Shown here piece after piece: positions 24,201 through 37,220 of a DNA stretch of 64,000 nucleotides. The translations under genes and the position numbers were made by a program. The notes under the pieces are model-generated. The model made no database searches. It was not told the DNA's origin and saw only the letters and a list, made by a program, of their open reading frames with translations. The DNA comes from Camarhynchus parvulus (lineage: Eukaryota > Chordata > Aves > Passeriformes > Thraupidae), in assembly GCF_901933205.1 (NCBI RefSeq), contig NC_044571.1, forward strand, positions 70,185,689 through 70,249,688. Reading direction: 5' to 3'. Position 1 is the first letter of the stretch; every line of letters starts with the position of its first letter.

Positions 24201-27200
24201 CAGCTCACTGTCCTGTCTCAAATAAAGCTTCTTCCCAAACCAGTGATGGCAGACACTCTGCTTCTCCATTAGGCTTCAGTAATGCCAATTTTTTCCTGTT
24301 TAGGCATTCTGGCACAACTGAACTCTTGACACAGTTGTCCTTATTTCCTACCACTTGTCTGTTGTGCCAAATACCCTCTTCCTGAGTTCCTGGAGCAGTG
24401 CTGAGTGTTGTCTGGAGTGACTGAATGTTTCCTCTTACGGAATTCCCTGCTGGTCCATAAGGCTGGATGGAGGCCAAGGGTCTGGTGCCTTTCTGCAGCC
24501 TTGTGCTGGTTTGTAAAGGTTTCTGGCTGTGCAGAAAAGTTCCTTAATTCTTTGCTCATCAGGTTGCAATTGCAAGGAAATAGTTTACATTTTCTGTTTC
24601 TTTTAATGGTTTGAAGATGTTATGGAGTAGGTAGCCTTATCTTGATCATCCTTTACTACTCTGTGCTTTCTTCTCTAAATATTGGGTAGTTTTAAAGATC
24701 TCAAAACTTTTCCTAGGAGAGGATTTGAGCATTCTCCTTGCTTTTATTGAAATATTTATTTTTGTCTTGCAAGTTTAATATTTGAATTTCACTAAAACCC
24801 TGATGCATGAAGGTACAGAAGACAAAGGCCTCTAAAGAATATGTGGTGCTGCACTGCATTCAGATACAAGACTCAAACCAACTGTAATCTTACTCCTTTC
24901 ATAAGATCCAACAGAGTCTCATGCTCTATCCCACAGGACCAACTCAAATATTGTGTTTTCCATTGTTAAAAGTACAGATGTAAAATTACAGAGGCAGGAA
25001 CACTCTGTTCTGCAAGCTTCTTAGTACTGCAGGGAATTACTTTCATGAGGGCTCTGGGCTTTAGGGCACTGTAGTAATATGTGGGATACTGAACTGGTGA
25101 AACAGCTCTGGTCAGAGTTTCCAAAAGTGCTTAGTGTTGGTGGAAGCTGACTCTAGAGTGTGTCTAAGTTGAGTAGGTGCACAGCTGAATCCATACTAGA
25201 TATTTGGAAAAATTTGACCTTACACTGAAAAGAATGGCTAGGCTTAAATGTATTTCTCTGCTACTCATATCCTTGAAGTCATGATAATAAAGCGAAAACT
25301 ATGCTTGAGGGAAACAGAGTAAACCTGATTTGATTCAACAGGCTAGACTAGGAAGCAAACTCTTTGAGTTTGTTCACATGAGTAGAAAAATGAAGAGGCT
25401 CTGGCTCCAGTGGGCTATGCTGTTTTTGGCCTGCTTATGTGCTTGAAATGTGTAGATCTATAGATCTTTAACTGTGTGAGTAAATACCACCATATTCTGC
25501 AGGGCAAACAAGGCTACCCAGTTGGAAGCCATTTAGCAAAGTAGCCATGTTGGTGGTATAATAGTTTTTTTGGGGCTTAGACTTTCCTTTGCACAGTTCC
25601 CCCAGACAGCGGAAAGAATTCTTTGCAGAATCCTCTGTGTTTTGCAGTCTGTAAGGGATGCTCACCTGCTTATGCAGAGCAATACTAAACTCATCCTTTT
25701 AAAAAATAAAAATATTATCTCTGTGCTAATAATTCTTCTTAGTACTTCTAAGAAAAGGCAAGCAAAGAAAGAAAAGAAAATGTGTGAGGAGTACCTGTAC
25801 TTGCAGAGATATACTTGAGAACTTGAAGAAAAACTGATTTTCTGCTGTATCAGAGCTACCATTCAGCTTAAGGCCTCTGCATTCTGAACACCACTGGCAG
25901 GGTTAAAATGGTAGAGACTTGGATTCTGTATTCGCCAGTAGGCTGTTCTTAGGCTTTTTCTGAAAAAGGAGGTTTAAATAACTTCTCCCTGTTCTGGGAA
26001 GGCTGCTTTGATATCTTGTTCTGGCATGTGTGTTGAATGTGTTTTGCTTCTACGCTTTTGAACTTGCTTTGTCAATCATGTCTAGAATAGATAACAGTGA
26101 TAGACATTGAAAATTATGATCTCTTTTTAATCTTGCTCTTTCATATCTCCCTTCTCTTACTGTTTTCCATGTCATGGCACACTTTCACTTTTAAATTGCT
26201 CTTTCTCACAGGTCTTCTGTCACATCTCGCTTTATATAATATAGGGTCTTTGTGCATTCCTAGGATTGTTTTATTTATGCTCTACATAAACACACAAATT
26301 CAAGTTCCTACAGGGAGCACTTTGATCAGAGCTTCTAAACCTGTGTAGGGTGTTACCTGTGGCTGTTTGCCTACATGTGGTCTTGAAGGAACTGTTACTT
26401 GTGGGCCCTCATAGAGAGAACCAAGGAGTCCTAAAAGGAACCCAAAACATGAAATAATGTGTTGAGGTGCCAAAATGAAGACGAGCTATGAACTCAGTAA
26501 AGCTGGGCTGAAGACATCTGTTTGAGAAGTCAAGTGCTTGTCATCTTTCTGCAAAAGAGCTTCTTGTTTGAAAGTGTGTGCTGAGCATTCAGAGGTTGCT
26601 GGCTGAACTGATCCTGATGAGTGGGGAGGCAGGATTTCAGAGTCTCTGTGGAGGTTGAAAGGTCTTAAGAACTTCTCTGCAGCTCAAGAATGGCTGCTGT
26701 GTTTGTCAAATCATTTGGTGTGGTTCACTCCTCTGAAATCTTTCACTTGGCTTTAGTCTTTCATCTGGTGAAAAGTTAAGCTCAGAACTGTCTGTATGGA
26801 GAAGGTGAAAGGTCATTTTTGCATGTGGTATATTCAGTGTCCAAGTCAGTGCCAAGTTTCTCCAAAACTTTCTACCTCTACATTCCTTGTCCTCCGAGTG
26901 AGGTGCTTCCATATGCCTTGGTACTGGGTTGTACAGATGGGTCATCATCCACATGTAGTCTTCATGGTGTGATGTGTCTCTTGGAACAGTGGGTCAGTGA
27001 TTTTGTCAGGAGATGGAATGACTCTGTACACTGCATAGTGGTATGAGTGTGTCCAGGACCAGGTGCTGATGTTGAGATCTCTGCCCATGGGTGTGTGTGT
27101 GCATCTCATGGCTCTGTTGAGGGTTGTTTGAGGGACCTTTGTGTGTTATTCTCCAATCCTCCAACAAGTGTCCTTAAAACTGTCAAAACTAGCAACTAGT

Positions 27201-28004
27201 TCATAATACCACCAGAGTTAATATAGCCATATTTTGAGACCTGATTTGGCCCTAATTTTTATAAATGGAAAGTAGCTGTACTGTGGGATTTTTTGCTGCT
27301 CAGACTGAGTCTTTGTAAACTTTTGAGTACTGGTTGGTATAGTGGGAGCAAGAACTGTGACTGAGTTAAACTTGGAATTGGGGATGACCTCCAGAGCAAC
27401 AAGGAACTGCAGGATTGTTTTGCTACTTTGCAAGATGTTTTTTGCAGCTGCATTACTCTTGGTTAAGAAGTTCCAACTTCAACTTGGAAGGATAAAATTA
27501 AGCAACACTTATAAGCAGTTCCCTTCAACCTATCAGGCACGATTGCTTTTAACCCCTGGTGCTTGTGACTGTCCCTCCCCTGGTGCTGGGTGGTTGACTT
27601 AGCTTTATTTTTTCAGTACAGCTGGTTTTAGGAATCTAAGGAAGAAATGTGTGCAAGCTTTCTTCTTCATTGTTTCTCATGTCTATTTCTTTTGATAACC
27701 AACATGTGTGGGCTGGAAATCTAAGCTGTTCGGGGATGTTTTGTTAGGGTAGACTTTTAAAGGCAACATAGAGCTGTGTTTTATTCTGCCCAAGTGTAAA
27801 AATCTAATGAATATTTTTACTTTAATTGCTGAGCTCAGGCATTCTTAGCACATTAATGGGATTTGCTGGTTTTGTCTGACTAATTGAATGGGTGTAGTAA
27901 CTAGTGGGGTTTTAAGAAAAAATGTCTGAGGAGCCCACTTCATGCTTGTTTACAACAATAGTTACTCTGGGAGACTGTTCTGCTGTACCTGGTGAGCTAA
28001 AACC
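21285..28004 (+). other. ATP8A2 intron
   Basis: No exon or repeat family was recognised. A perfect 11-bp hairpin lies at 22493-22520. Overlapping open frames at 23890-24614 on both strands occur in a locally GC-richer stretch and carry no known motif. A short (GT)n run is at about 27090-27105. Confidence 0.5.
22493..22520. repeat. Perfect hairpin, 11-bp arms, 6-base loop
   Basis: AAGTACTGTTT (22493-22503) and AAACAGTACTT (22510-22520) are exact reverse complements around the loop ACACTT. It is too short for a pre-miRNA as it stands. Further pairing outside the arms stops at once (A opposite A). Confidence 0.8.
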
Positions 28005-28118
28005 CTGTTCAACTGTTCTAATGGACAGGATTGCATCCAGATGGCTCTTGAAGATCTATCTCAGTGAGGGAGACTCCACAGCTTCTCTGGGCAGCCTCTT
28101 CCAGTGCTCTGTCTCTTG
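28005..28118 (-). mobile_element. CR1 LINE fragment, minus orientation
   Basis: The + strand reads TGCATCCAGATGGCTCTTGA, then AGTGAGGGAGACTCCACAGC, TTCTCTGGGCAGCCTCTTCC and AGTGCTCTGTC. This is the complement of a CR1 3' untranslated segment. Both ends are truncated or decayed, so boundaries are approximate. Confidence 0.85.
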
Positions 28119-31100
28119 CCCAATGATGATACCTGTGGTACCTGCTGTCCTGGGTACACCACAGATACATAGTGACTTGCTGTCCTTTTATTGTGTGGTA
28201 CTGGCACTAGTACTTTTAGCATTCTGATAAGTCAAAATTGTGGTGAAGTAATCTCAAACTACTGAATAGCTACTCTGAAAACTGCGCACTGTCTTTGTGA
28301 AGGGTTCAGTACCTTGCTGTATGGCAGACAACGCTTCTTTGAGAGATTTTTTCCACCACAAGGTGACTTTTATTCACATTTGGAACTTAAGAGTTTGAAA
28401 ATATCAGGTGCCTTCACATTAAGAGAGTAAATATTGTATGGCTATTTTAAAAACAAATGACCACACATGGTTCTCTGGTCTATAAGCTGATATAGCTATA
28501 CAAGTATATGCAAGGTTCTTGCAGGTTGTGTGAACAGGAAACTGCAGTATCTTTTGTTCCTGTGATTTTTCTTTTTGGGTTTTTTTTTAGTGGTGTGCTT
28601 AACCTGAAGATCAATATGGACAGAACACAGGCATCCCATTAGGGCGGGTATACCTTACAGAAGCAGGGCATGTCCCAGTGGAGGCTGTTAGACCCAGCAG
28701 CTGCTGTGCAGTGCACTGCTATGAGTGTGCTGTGCTTGTGGAGCTCCTGGGCTGTGATAAAATGTGTGCTTGGAGAAGCTGAATCCCATCTCTGCCTCTC
28801 TGCACAGTTTCGAATGTGTAATGAGTTGTTTTGAGGAAGTATATGAATCTTTAGTGTTGTGGATTCTGATCAGCCATCAGAGTACTCCCTGCAGAGAAGA
28901 GGCTGTTTAATTCAGTTCATGTCCATGGCTGGGGAGGAATTGACCTTCAGGTACTGTGTGTGCTGCTTGGGCGTCAGTGCCCACTGTCACCTAATGGCTC
29001 TTTACCTCAGCTCTTTTTTTTAGGTAACATGATGTCCTGGTGGGACCAGAGAGTGTGGACTATCTCTGCCTGAGGTGATAATCTAAAGTAAAATAAAGGG
29101 TGGAGGTGGAGGTTGATTTTGTAAGTAACAGGCATTGTTTGGCGGCCTTTTAAGCATATCACAGTTGTTGTAGCCCTCCCCAAAGCAAGCTCTGCGCCTG
29201 ATTCTATTTGAAAATAGGAAAGTAAAGAACTGCTTAAACATTACTCGATTTTTAAAGAATAAACCTGATCTAATTATTGCTGGTATTATTGAGTTATTTT
29301 TTTGCTTTTCAAAAAAACCTGATGTTTTATATGATGTAGGCAAAAAGTGCTCTGAACCTAATCTAAGATATGGTTAGTGGGGTCTCTGCCTGCCTCAACT
29401 GTGAAGGTCTTTGGATCAAAGGAGAGCTGGCACTTAACTATACTTTCTTCCTCTACTACTACTTTCAAATTGTTGGTGTAAAACAAATATGTTTACCTCA
29501 AATTGCAGATAATAAAAATATTCACATTAAACTCCAAAGAACTACATGCAAAATAAATTGAGTCTGATTTAAATGTCAGAGATAAAGAAATGGTGAGTTA
29601 AAGCTTCAACTCTGCCCACAGTGCAAAGTTTTGGAGATCATTTCACTGTTCAAGAGGAGTGTTGTGATTCAATAATGCAGTCCTAGTGTTAGTTTTTTGA
29701 TTGTAGTTTCTTCTTTTATCTCCACATAACAATTGGTGGGAGTAGGGAGAGGATAATAGAGAAATATCTAAGTCCAAAAAACAGATGGCAACAGCTTCTT
29801 TAGAGCTTTTGTGCTTTACTAAATGAATAAGCATTTAGGGACCTTTTAAAAGCATGTGTCCTGGACCCAGTACCATATCCTTAGTCCTTAGAGCTTAATA
29901 TTAATGTTTTGTTACAGTTGGGATCTATTACAGGATATAAAAAGCTCCACTGATTTAGAGCTCTGTTTTAATAGTATTTGTGCCTCTTATCGAAGGTTGG
30001 CTCCTCATGTGCAGTTCATGGCTCTAGTGAGAGGGGAAGAGGTGTTCCAGGAGTTCTGGCTTTTTTTGCAGGCATCTCTTGGGGTAAAGCCACTGCTTGG
30101 TCTCTGCAGTTCTTTGCTTTGAGGTGGGTCGTGTGAAGGACCCCAAGTGGCACAAGGGGTCAGACTTGTTGCTCTTTCAGAGACTGGCAGCTTGGAAGGG
30201 GCATATTTTAAAGTATGTAAAGCATAGCAACAATTTCTGTGCTTTGGCACACTAGCATCAAGATGTAGTTTGTGAAAACAGGAAAGAATTGAGCATTTTG
30301 TCTCAGTCCCAGGTGTGCCGTGGTATAATGGGGGCAGGTCTGACATTTCAATGTTCTCCACAGCAGTGCAATTTTTTCTGGGCCTTCCTAGCTTAGAGGG
30401 AGTTGCAGAGAGCCTGGAGATCTTTGCTGAAGAAATACAAATTGCTAGGAGAGTGGACAGTGCAAGGGGGGAAGGGATTCCCTCAGCCTGCCTGGGGGAC
30501 TTTACTCAGTTTTGTTGCTGTTCCAAATCCATGTCATTACTGTGTCACACATGATTCCTCTGTATAATTTTGCCTGTGTTTTTGTGTTCAAAGAACAGAA
30601 GTGTTTTTATTGTGGGATTCTGGCATGGGTTCTCAACCTGTGCTGATACTTTAATGTGTGCAGCCATTTTATACAAACACAGCAATGTAATAGGATGACA
30701 GCATCCAGATGTTACAAACTGCATCTTTCACAATAATATCCTTTTTTAATCTGATTTTCCTCTTCTAAAATCACTGTTTGCATTTCCTTTTTCCTCATAT
30801 ACCTCCCACCTTCTTCACATTGGGGCTTCAGTTCATTTTTGGATTTTGAAAACCAGGCTGACAGGCTGATCTGTGATGCTGTTGCCAGTTGGTTATGTCT
30901 AGAGGAAAATTATTTTTTTTTTCTTTTATTGGATATGTGCAGTAAAAGCCAATATTTTACAAGATGGTAAAGAGCGGGAACAGTGGTGGCAGCAGCAATT
31001 TAGCTGAAGGTGCAACAAACAAGCCCAGCTCATGCTCAGTATTCACACTCCAAGTCCAGAATGGGAGGGTTGGAAAGAATTTTGGTTTTGGCCTGAGAAC

Positions 31101-34100
31101 AAGAAAAGGATTAAAACCACTAAACTTAGAATAAGTTGTTGTTTTTTTTTTTCTGAGAAGAAGAAGGAACTGAGTGGAGAATGGAGTATACTGTGGTGTT
31201 TTATGTGGTGATGACTGAAAAGCATAAAAAGACTTTCTTCTATTGTCAGTTCTAATTGGAGGCTAGTAATTAGCAAGAGGAAAGAAGCCTAGGAAAGGAA
31301 AGACAAATGGGGAATTTTATTGAGTGGGAAGCTGCTGAACAAAAGAGGATTTTTATTCATCTGTATTCTAGTGGTTTTAAAGAAACCTACAAACTGCATA
31401 CAAACTATTGATGATTCTTTTCTCAACTCTTTTAAGTGTAAGGAGGGAGGAAAATAAGAAGAGATATGAGTGCTAAGTAATTCTTTTTAGTAAAGATGGT
31501 CTGTAAGATGGTTTGTTAGGAATTCCTATACTGTGAGCTTTTGTCTTACTGTTCATGCAGTAGGGACAGTGATGTGAATAAATATTTTACCTGGGGCTCT
31601 TTAGCAATGAAACCAGAGCTCTGGGACCACATCTTCTGGTGAAGATATCTCATTCCTGGTTATGAGAAGATCCTGTTGGAATGTTAAACATGAAGTGCCA
31701 ACAGCAAAAAGGCTGTTATATGCATTATATAGTGTAATGTGTTATAGGCACATGAATCATATGGATTTCACTCTTTAGGTCAATGGAATTGTCATGTCTC
31801 TTCCAATTTAACACAAACATGCAAAGGTGGAGTCTGCAAGTGGCTTAGTCACACCTCAATTAGAAAAAACATCTCAGCGATGTTATGGAAGTCAAGTTGC
31901 AGAAGCTCAGATACAGAGGCAGAAATGCTGTCTGTGGCTAAAGATAGCTGAGAATCTATTTCAGCTTCTTGCCTTTCCCATTCTAAAGACTTTACAAGGA
32001 GCAGTAAAAGTAACTGGATGGCTCTGTGCTTGTCTCACAAGTCTGAATACCTGATTTGTGCTACCAATTTGCTATGGTGACTTGAGACGCCTGGCCTTCC
32101 TCAGCTCAGTGTAAAATCAGGGGGTGTGATGATGCCTGTTCCTGCAGGCTGTGCACAGTGAGAGGCTGTATGAATATCTTGTTTGTTCCAGAACAGCTTC
32201 AAGAAATAGAGCACATATCTGCAGATATGTGGGTGGGAATCTGTTTCACAATAATGGTGAAAGGACATCTGTAAATGAAGAGTAGCTTTGTTTTTAAATA
32301 TAAAGGGATTAGCAACCTAATTTACAAAATTAGTGAGAGGGTTTTGAAAGGCTGATGATGGCAACAGATAGGATAAAGAAATGCAGCAATATCTTAAAGT
32401 ACACGAGCAAGCTGTTGTTTGGCTCTGAAATTAGTAAGATATCTAGCTCGCTTAGGTGCTGAAAGTAGTTGAGCTGCAGCTGCCACCAGCTTCTTCAGCA
32501 GGATGAACTGCATAGTGTGAAGTCTAGGCTTCTCCAGCCAGGCTGTGAGTATGTGCTTGCCAGCATCCGCTGCAAAGAAATTGGCTGTCTTGTATGTATG
32601 CTGCCAGTAAGAGTCCTTGGTGTTAATTCTGCATCCATCCTTACATTTTATTAACACCAGCACTGGAAGGTACATCCCGAGTAGACTTGAAACTAATAGA
32701 GCTGTGACAGATGAACTGCTGGTATGAGTAAATGAAAAAGCATACTCCTTCTAAAAAATTCAAATTACAATATTTTGCAGGTTGAGAAGTATACTGCATG
32801 TGGCAAATACTTCAGGCAAGCCATTTGGAAGCATTTCCTCGTAAAACTTGGGAAAAAAACCCCAACTTTATTGGCCTAAATATTGCATGGACTAGAAATT
32901 TGCTGAAGGACTTAAAGCAAAAATAGTAGATGTGGCAGTAATTTGAGCTACAGGGCAGAGAACTGTGCTTGCAGGATAAATACCAAGCTCAGATTAAGTG
33001 TCTTACTAATGATTTAAAGGAGGAGGTGAAACATCTCATCAGTTAAATTCAGAATTTGGTACTAAATGGGGATTTTTTGCAAGCTCAGATAGAATGAAAA
33101 GAAGTACTAAGTATGCAGTGGTTGAATCTTAGAAGACAGTATAAAAACAAGCTTTAAAAAAGTGTGTTTTAGTGAAGAGAGAGAGCTGGCATCTTTTATA
33201 AGGGAGAAGTTTGTTCAGCATGTTTTACCTGGCTGAGTGTCTGCCTTGGCTGTATTGGTTCAGAGGCGTGCTTTGGCAGCTGTAATTAGTGTTGAATTTT
33301 TTTTCCTGTTGAAGACTATGACTGCGAATTAAAACTGGGTCATAAATACTGCAACAAATCCAAGGCTATTGTTAATAAGTCCGTGCTACTCCAAACAGCA
33401 GTCTGATTCTGCAGAGACGCTGAGGGGCCATATCCCTTAGGACTTGAAACAAATGAGGACATTTAATACTTCAGAAACCAAACTAATTTTTAAGTTTCTT
33501 TCAGAAACTTTCAGAGGTAGTTATCGCATTTTATGCCCTGAGCTAAGCTGCAGTTCAGCCTATTGTTACTTGGTGTTTATGCAAACTACTGTTTCAAAAT
33601 ATTTCTTAGTGAGTGGCTTATGTCTCAAGTTTTTTTTTCTCTCCTATTCTCTTTACAGGGCACTCACTGGAGAAGAGGGGAGACACCAATTGTTCTCCCC
33701 TCCCCAGTCTGTGTGGGTGTGTGCACAGTGCCTGGGGGGGTATTTCAGAGAAGCCTGCAAATGATCTCCAGTGTATTTTTACATTATAACACCCTTTAGT
33801 TGTGTAGGCGAGAAGTGGTGACTTCGCTTTCTGTGCTCTGCTGTGTGGAGTCAAGAGCACTGATACACTTTCATTGGGTCCCAATTCAGAACTTCATTAG
33901 CTTTCAGGGAACAGAACACTTCTGGATCTGCTGGTGCTATACTTGTCAGTCTTGCCAAAAACATTTTACTAGTTGCTGTTTCAACTGAAGCTTGATGTTA
34001 TTACAACTAGGGGAATGCATTGTTTTATAAATGACATTAATAAAACATGTAATACTGAGGAAATCCAATGTTAGCAATTTTAAAATTGATCATGCACATT

Positions 34101-36976
34101 GTAAAGGTGAGTTTAAACACTCTAATAGAAAACATTTGATGGTTTTCTCCAAAATGTCCACTGTTATTATATTCTGCCTGATTTAATGTAGGTAATCAAG
34201 ACAGACAAACTGGACACAAAGTACTTAATGTTTACTTTTAATCTTTTGAAAAATGACTCTCTATAGATTTTTTTCAAAGCCTTCCACTTTTTCTGTCAAA
34301 TAATTTAAGTATTTTGAGGATTTATTACTATTAAACCTTTCAAATTTCTGGTTTGAGTTAAGCCCTAATGCCATCAAGTGTGCCTTACCATTAGCTCAGA
34401 ATATCTCTTCATGTCTTGCATTTGACAAACTATGCAATAATTTCAGAAGTGCTGTAATACTGAGTTGTGCCAGTACTGAAAAAAGGAATAAACTTTCGAC
34501 TAACAAAGGATGGAACTTGGGTGGGCTCCAGCAGGAAATTTTGCATCAGGCAGTTCATAAACTTCTGCCAAGAAGTCAGTCATACGAAAGACAGCCGGTG
34601 AATGTGATGGGGTTTGTGCTGCTTGCAGTTGTTTGCAGGATGACTCTGAATGTCACTGTGAGCCCCAGTTACTGCATGCTTAATCACTAATAATTTCTGT
34701 GTGTTTTATCACAGAGGGGTTGTTGTACTGAAAAAGAGAATCTGGTGAATGAAGTCCTTACAGAGATACTTATGGGAAGTATAGAGAGCAGAAAGGGAAT
34801 AAGGTTGGGAAAAGTGGTATTTGGGGAGCTTGAGAGATTAGTGATGAACTGCTGAAGTGTAAAGGATGGGCCACTTGGTCTGTAAGATTTAATAGTCAAG
34901 CCAGGAAGAATATTGAAAATCAAGACTTAATTGAGATCAGACTTTGATGGTGAATGCTGCTCTCTTGGAAGCAGCATTTTATTTTGTTGTGTGAGAAAGG
35001 AGCATTTGCGGAAGTAAAAAGAATTGCAGTAGCTGTTGGAAGATTATTAGGATGGAAGCAGAGATTCCGATTTTGTTTTCAGACTTGCAGGTATGAAGTC
35101 TCCATCTTGAGAATCCAGAGTAGATTTGTACTGAAGAATCCCAGGTTACAGTTTAGTAACCTCTTCATGATGAACAAACAAGTTGTTCTTCAAAAGGCTT
35201 CCACAGTTCTGTACATAGCTTATACACTCATAGAGTGGGCAGGGGTTTAAAAAGGAGATTGTTCCAGTCTTATACAGTGGTGTGAAGTATTTCTTGTGCC
35301 TGTGATCTGTTGGGGAGATCCAGTTTCTATAGTCTGGGGTCTGTGATAGTTGTACTGGAACTTCCTGTGATGGAAGCAACAGGGGAGACATAAAGTGTGA
35401 ATTGTACAGCAGGCAGCTTCTCTCTGGTCAGATATGAAGAACAGTCAACACCATTTTCTTGACTTGTAGAATAAGACTGTGCCCAATAAAAGCGCTTCTG
35501 TTATGTTGGAGTGCAAAAAAAGCGAGGTTTAAACATGAATTTGTTGTCCAAATCTTGATAATTTTCTTTATGCACAATATTGAGGTGGTGAGTAGTTACT
35601 GAATCTGGTAACTGAGTTGGAAAGCTTATTGGAGAAAATACAGTTTGAAATAGTGGATCTGCCACAACTTTAAACAAGTCTTTCTAGTAGGTTCTTGTTT
35701 TTACTGTTCTTAGACAGAAAAAATCTTATCCAGCTTTACCAACCAATGACTCTTCTGTGACTTTGTCTGGCAAGATAAAAAAGCAGTGACCTTATACAAT
35801 AGCAAAGAGAATTTGTCCTGTTATATAAAGACTGTAACTGAATGAACCTTGATGCATTTAACTGAGCTCCCTAAGTATCTTACTGTAAGCAAAGTTCTCT
35901 ACAGGTTTTCCTCTGCTATGTTTTGTGCATTTTTCACTGAGTCATTAATTCCTTTTAGCACAGTAACGCGTGTCTTTTGAAGGCTCAGTGCAGAGTAAAT
36001 ACTTTGTCTGCAGTTAATGGATTATCAGTTTTATGATTATATTCAGATCTGTTGGCTGGGTTTCGCTGGCTAGTAAAATCACAAGTTGTAAATTGGGGTT
36101 TGTTTGTTTTGGTGATGACTGGAGTTTAGGTGCATCAATACTCAGACAATTCTGAGTATCATTACCTTCAGAACTTACCACAGGTAGGGAAAACACTTTT
36201 TTTTTTAACAGTAACCTTTCTCTTAGACTTAGACACTCTGAATTAACTTACATATTTATTTAACCCAGGCCTATCTGTGATTAAACTGATTATCTTCTGA
36301 TGGGCATCTGGCAGCAATCCAATGGTGAATGCCTTTTTATACTTGACTTCACTAACCATTTCTCTCTAACAAATGGTGTCATTATCTGGAATTCAGAATG
36401 TTGAATGCTTCTGAACAGACTGTATACTGCTACTGTGCTCAAACACACATTTTTTCTTTTAAACAGTTTATTTTAGGGGTTCTGCTTTTTCATGTGTTTT
36501 TCAGAGTCTTTGTGCTACTTGTACAATATGGAAGAAAAGTAGCATAACAGAATTTTTAAATCAAGTTTGTGGGATTTTTTGACTTCTCTCTCCTTCACCA
36601 CAAGGAGCAATAGTTTAAGTGGCATGGAAGCTATCCCTGTATTCTTAAACTGAAAAACTATGAAAGTTCAACTGAAAATCGAAAGTATGGTAATGATTGT
36701 ATTTCATGTGGCCTGTCTCCCAATTTATATGTAACATTTTAACCCTGATAGGATTAAATTATGCTACTCCTCTTTGTGGTAGTTGAAAGGAAAATAATTA
36801 GGTATTCCTTTAAAAGTTAAAAAGCTTCCATTTCTTTCTTTTGGTTCTACTGCTAGCTGAGTTGTGTGCATAATTGTCAGACAGCATGTTAAAGAAGTCT
36901 TTTGTTCTGAAATGTACTGGAGAATTTTCTGTACAGCACTAGGGGTAGAAGACTTGAATGACCCTGTAATCTAGTT
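28119..36976 (+). other. ATP8A2 intron
   Basis: Nearly 9 kb without a recognised exon, RNA gene or repeat family. Poly-T runs occur near 28580, 30910 and 31140. Open frames up to 118 codons (such as 30005-30361 minus) have no known motif and no supporting splice structure. Confidence 0.5.
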
Positions 36977-37220
36977 TTAGTCTAACATTTGGGAATGACT
37001 GGGATTATGGAAGATAACACTGAAGACAATTTTAGGTATTCCAATATTTGTCTTATTAGCAGGTTCTGGAGGAATTAATTTACATGAGTTATTCTCTGGA
37101 GGTCCAGGCTTAAATCCTCTCTGGAAATCAGCTGCAATACCTCCCCGATTCCCTGAGGATGGCAGCCTCATCATGTACACAGAATTATCAGGCATAGAAT
37201 TTACTGAAAGTGGTTTTACA
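36977..37220. other. Short segment open on both strands, protein-like composition; identity unknown
   Basis: On the minus strand a frame of about 80 codons ends in TAA at 36977 and reads, in part, RLPSSGNRGGIAADFQRG and PPENNSCKLIPPEPANKT. On the plus strand a frame with GIPIFVLLAGSGGI and IPPRFPEDGSLIMYTE runs to TTTTACAG|GTGAG near 37220, a good donor. It is preceded by a weak acceptor (AATTTTAG) near 37032. The segment is richer in GC than its surroundings. It may be an exon of an unannotated transcript, a fragment of an old element, or chance. I do not recognise the protein in either direction. Confidence 0.25.
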
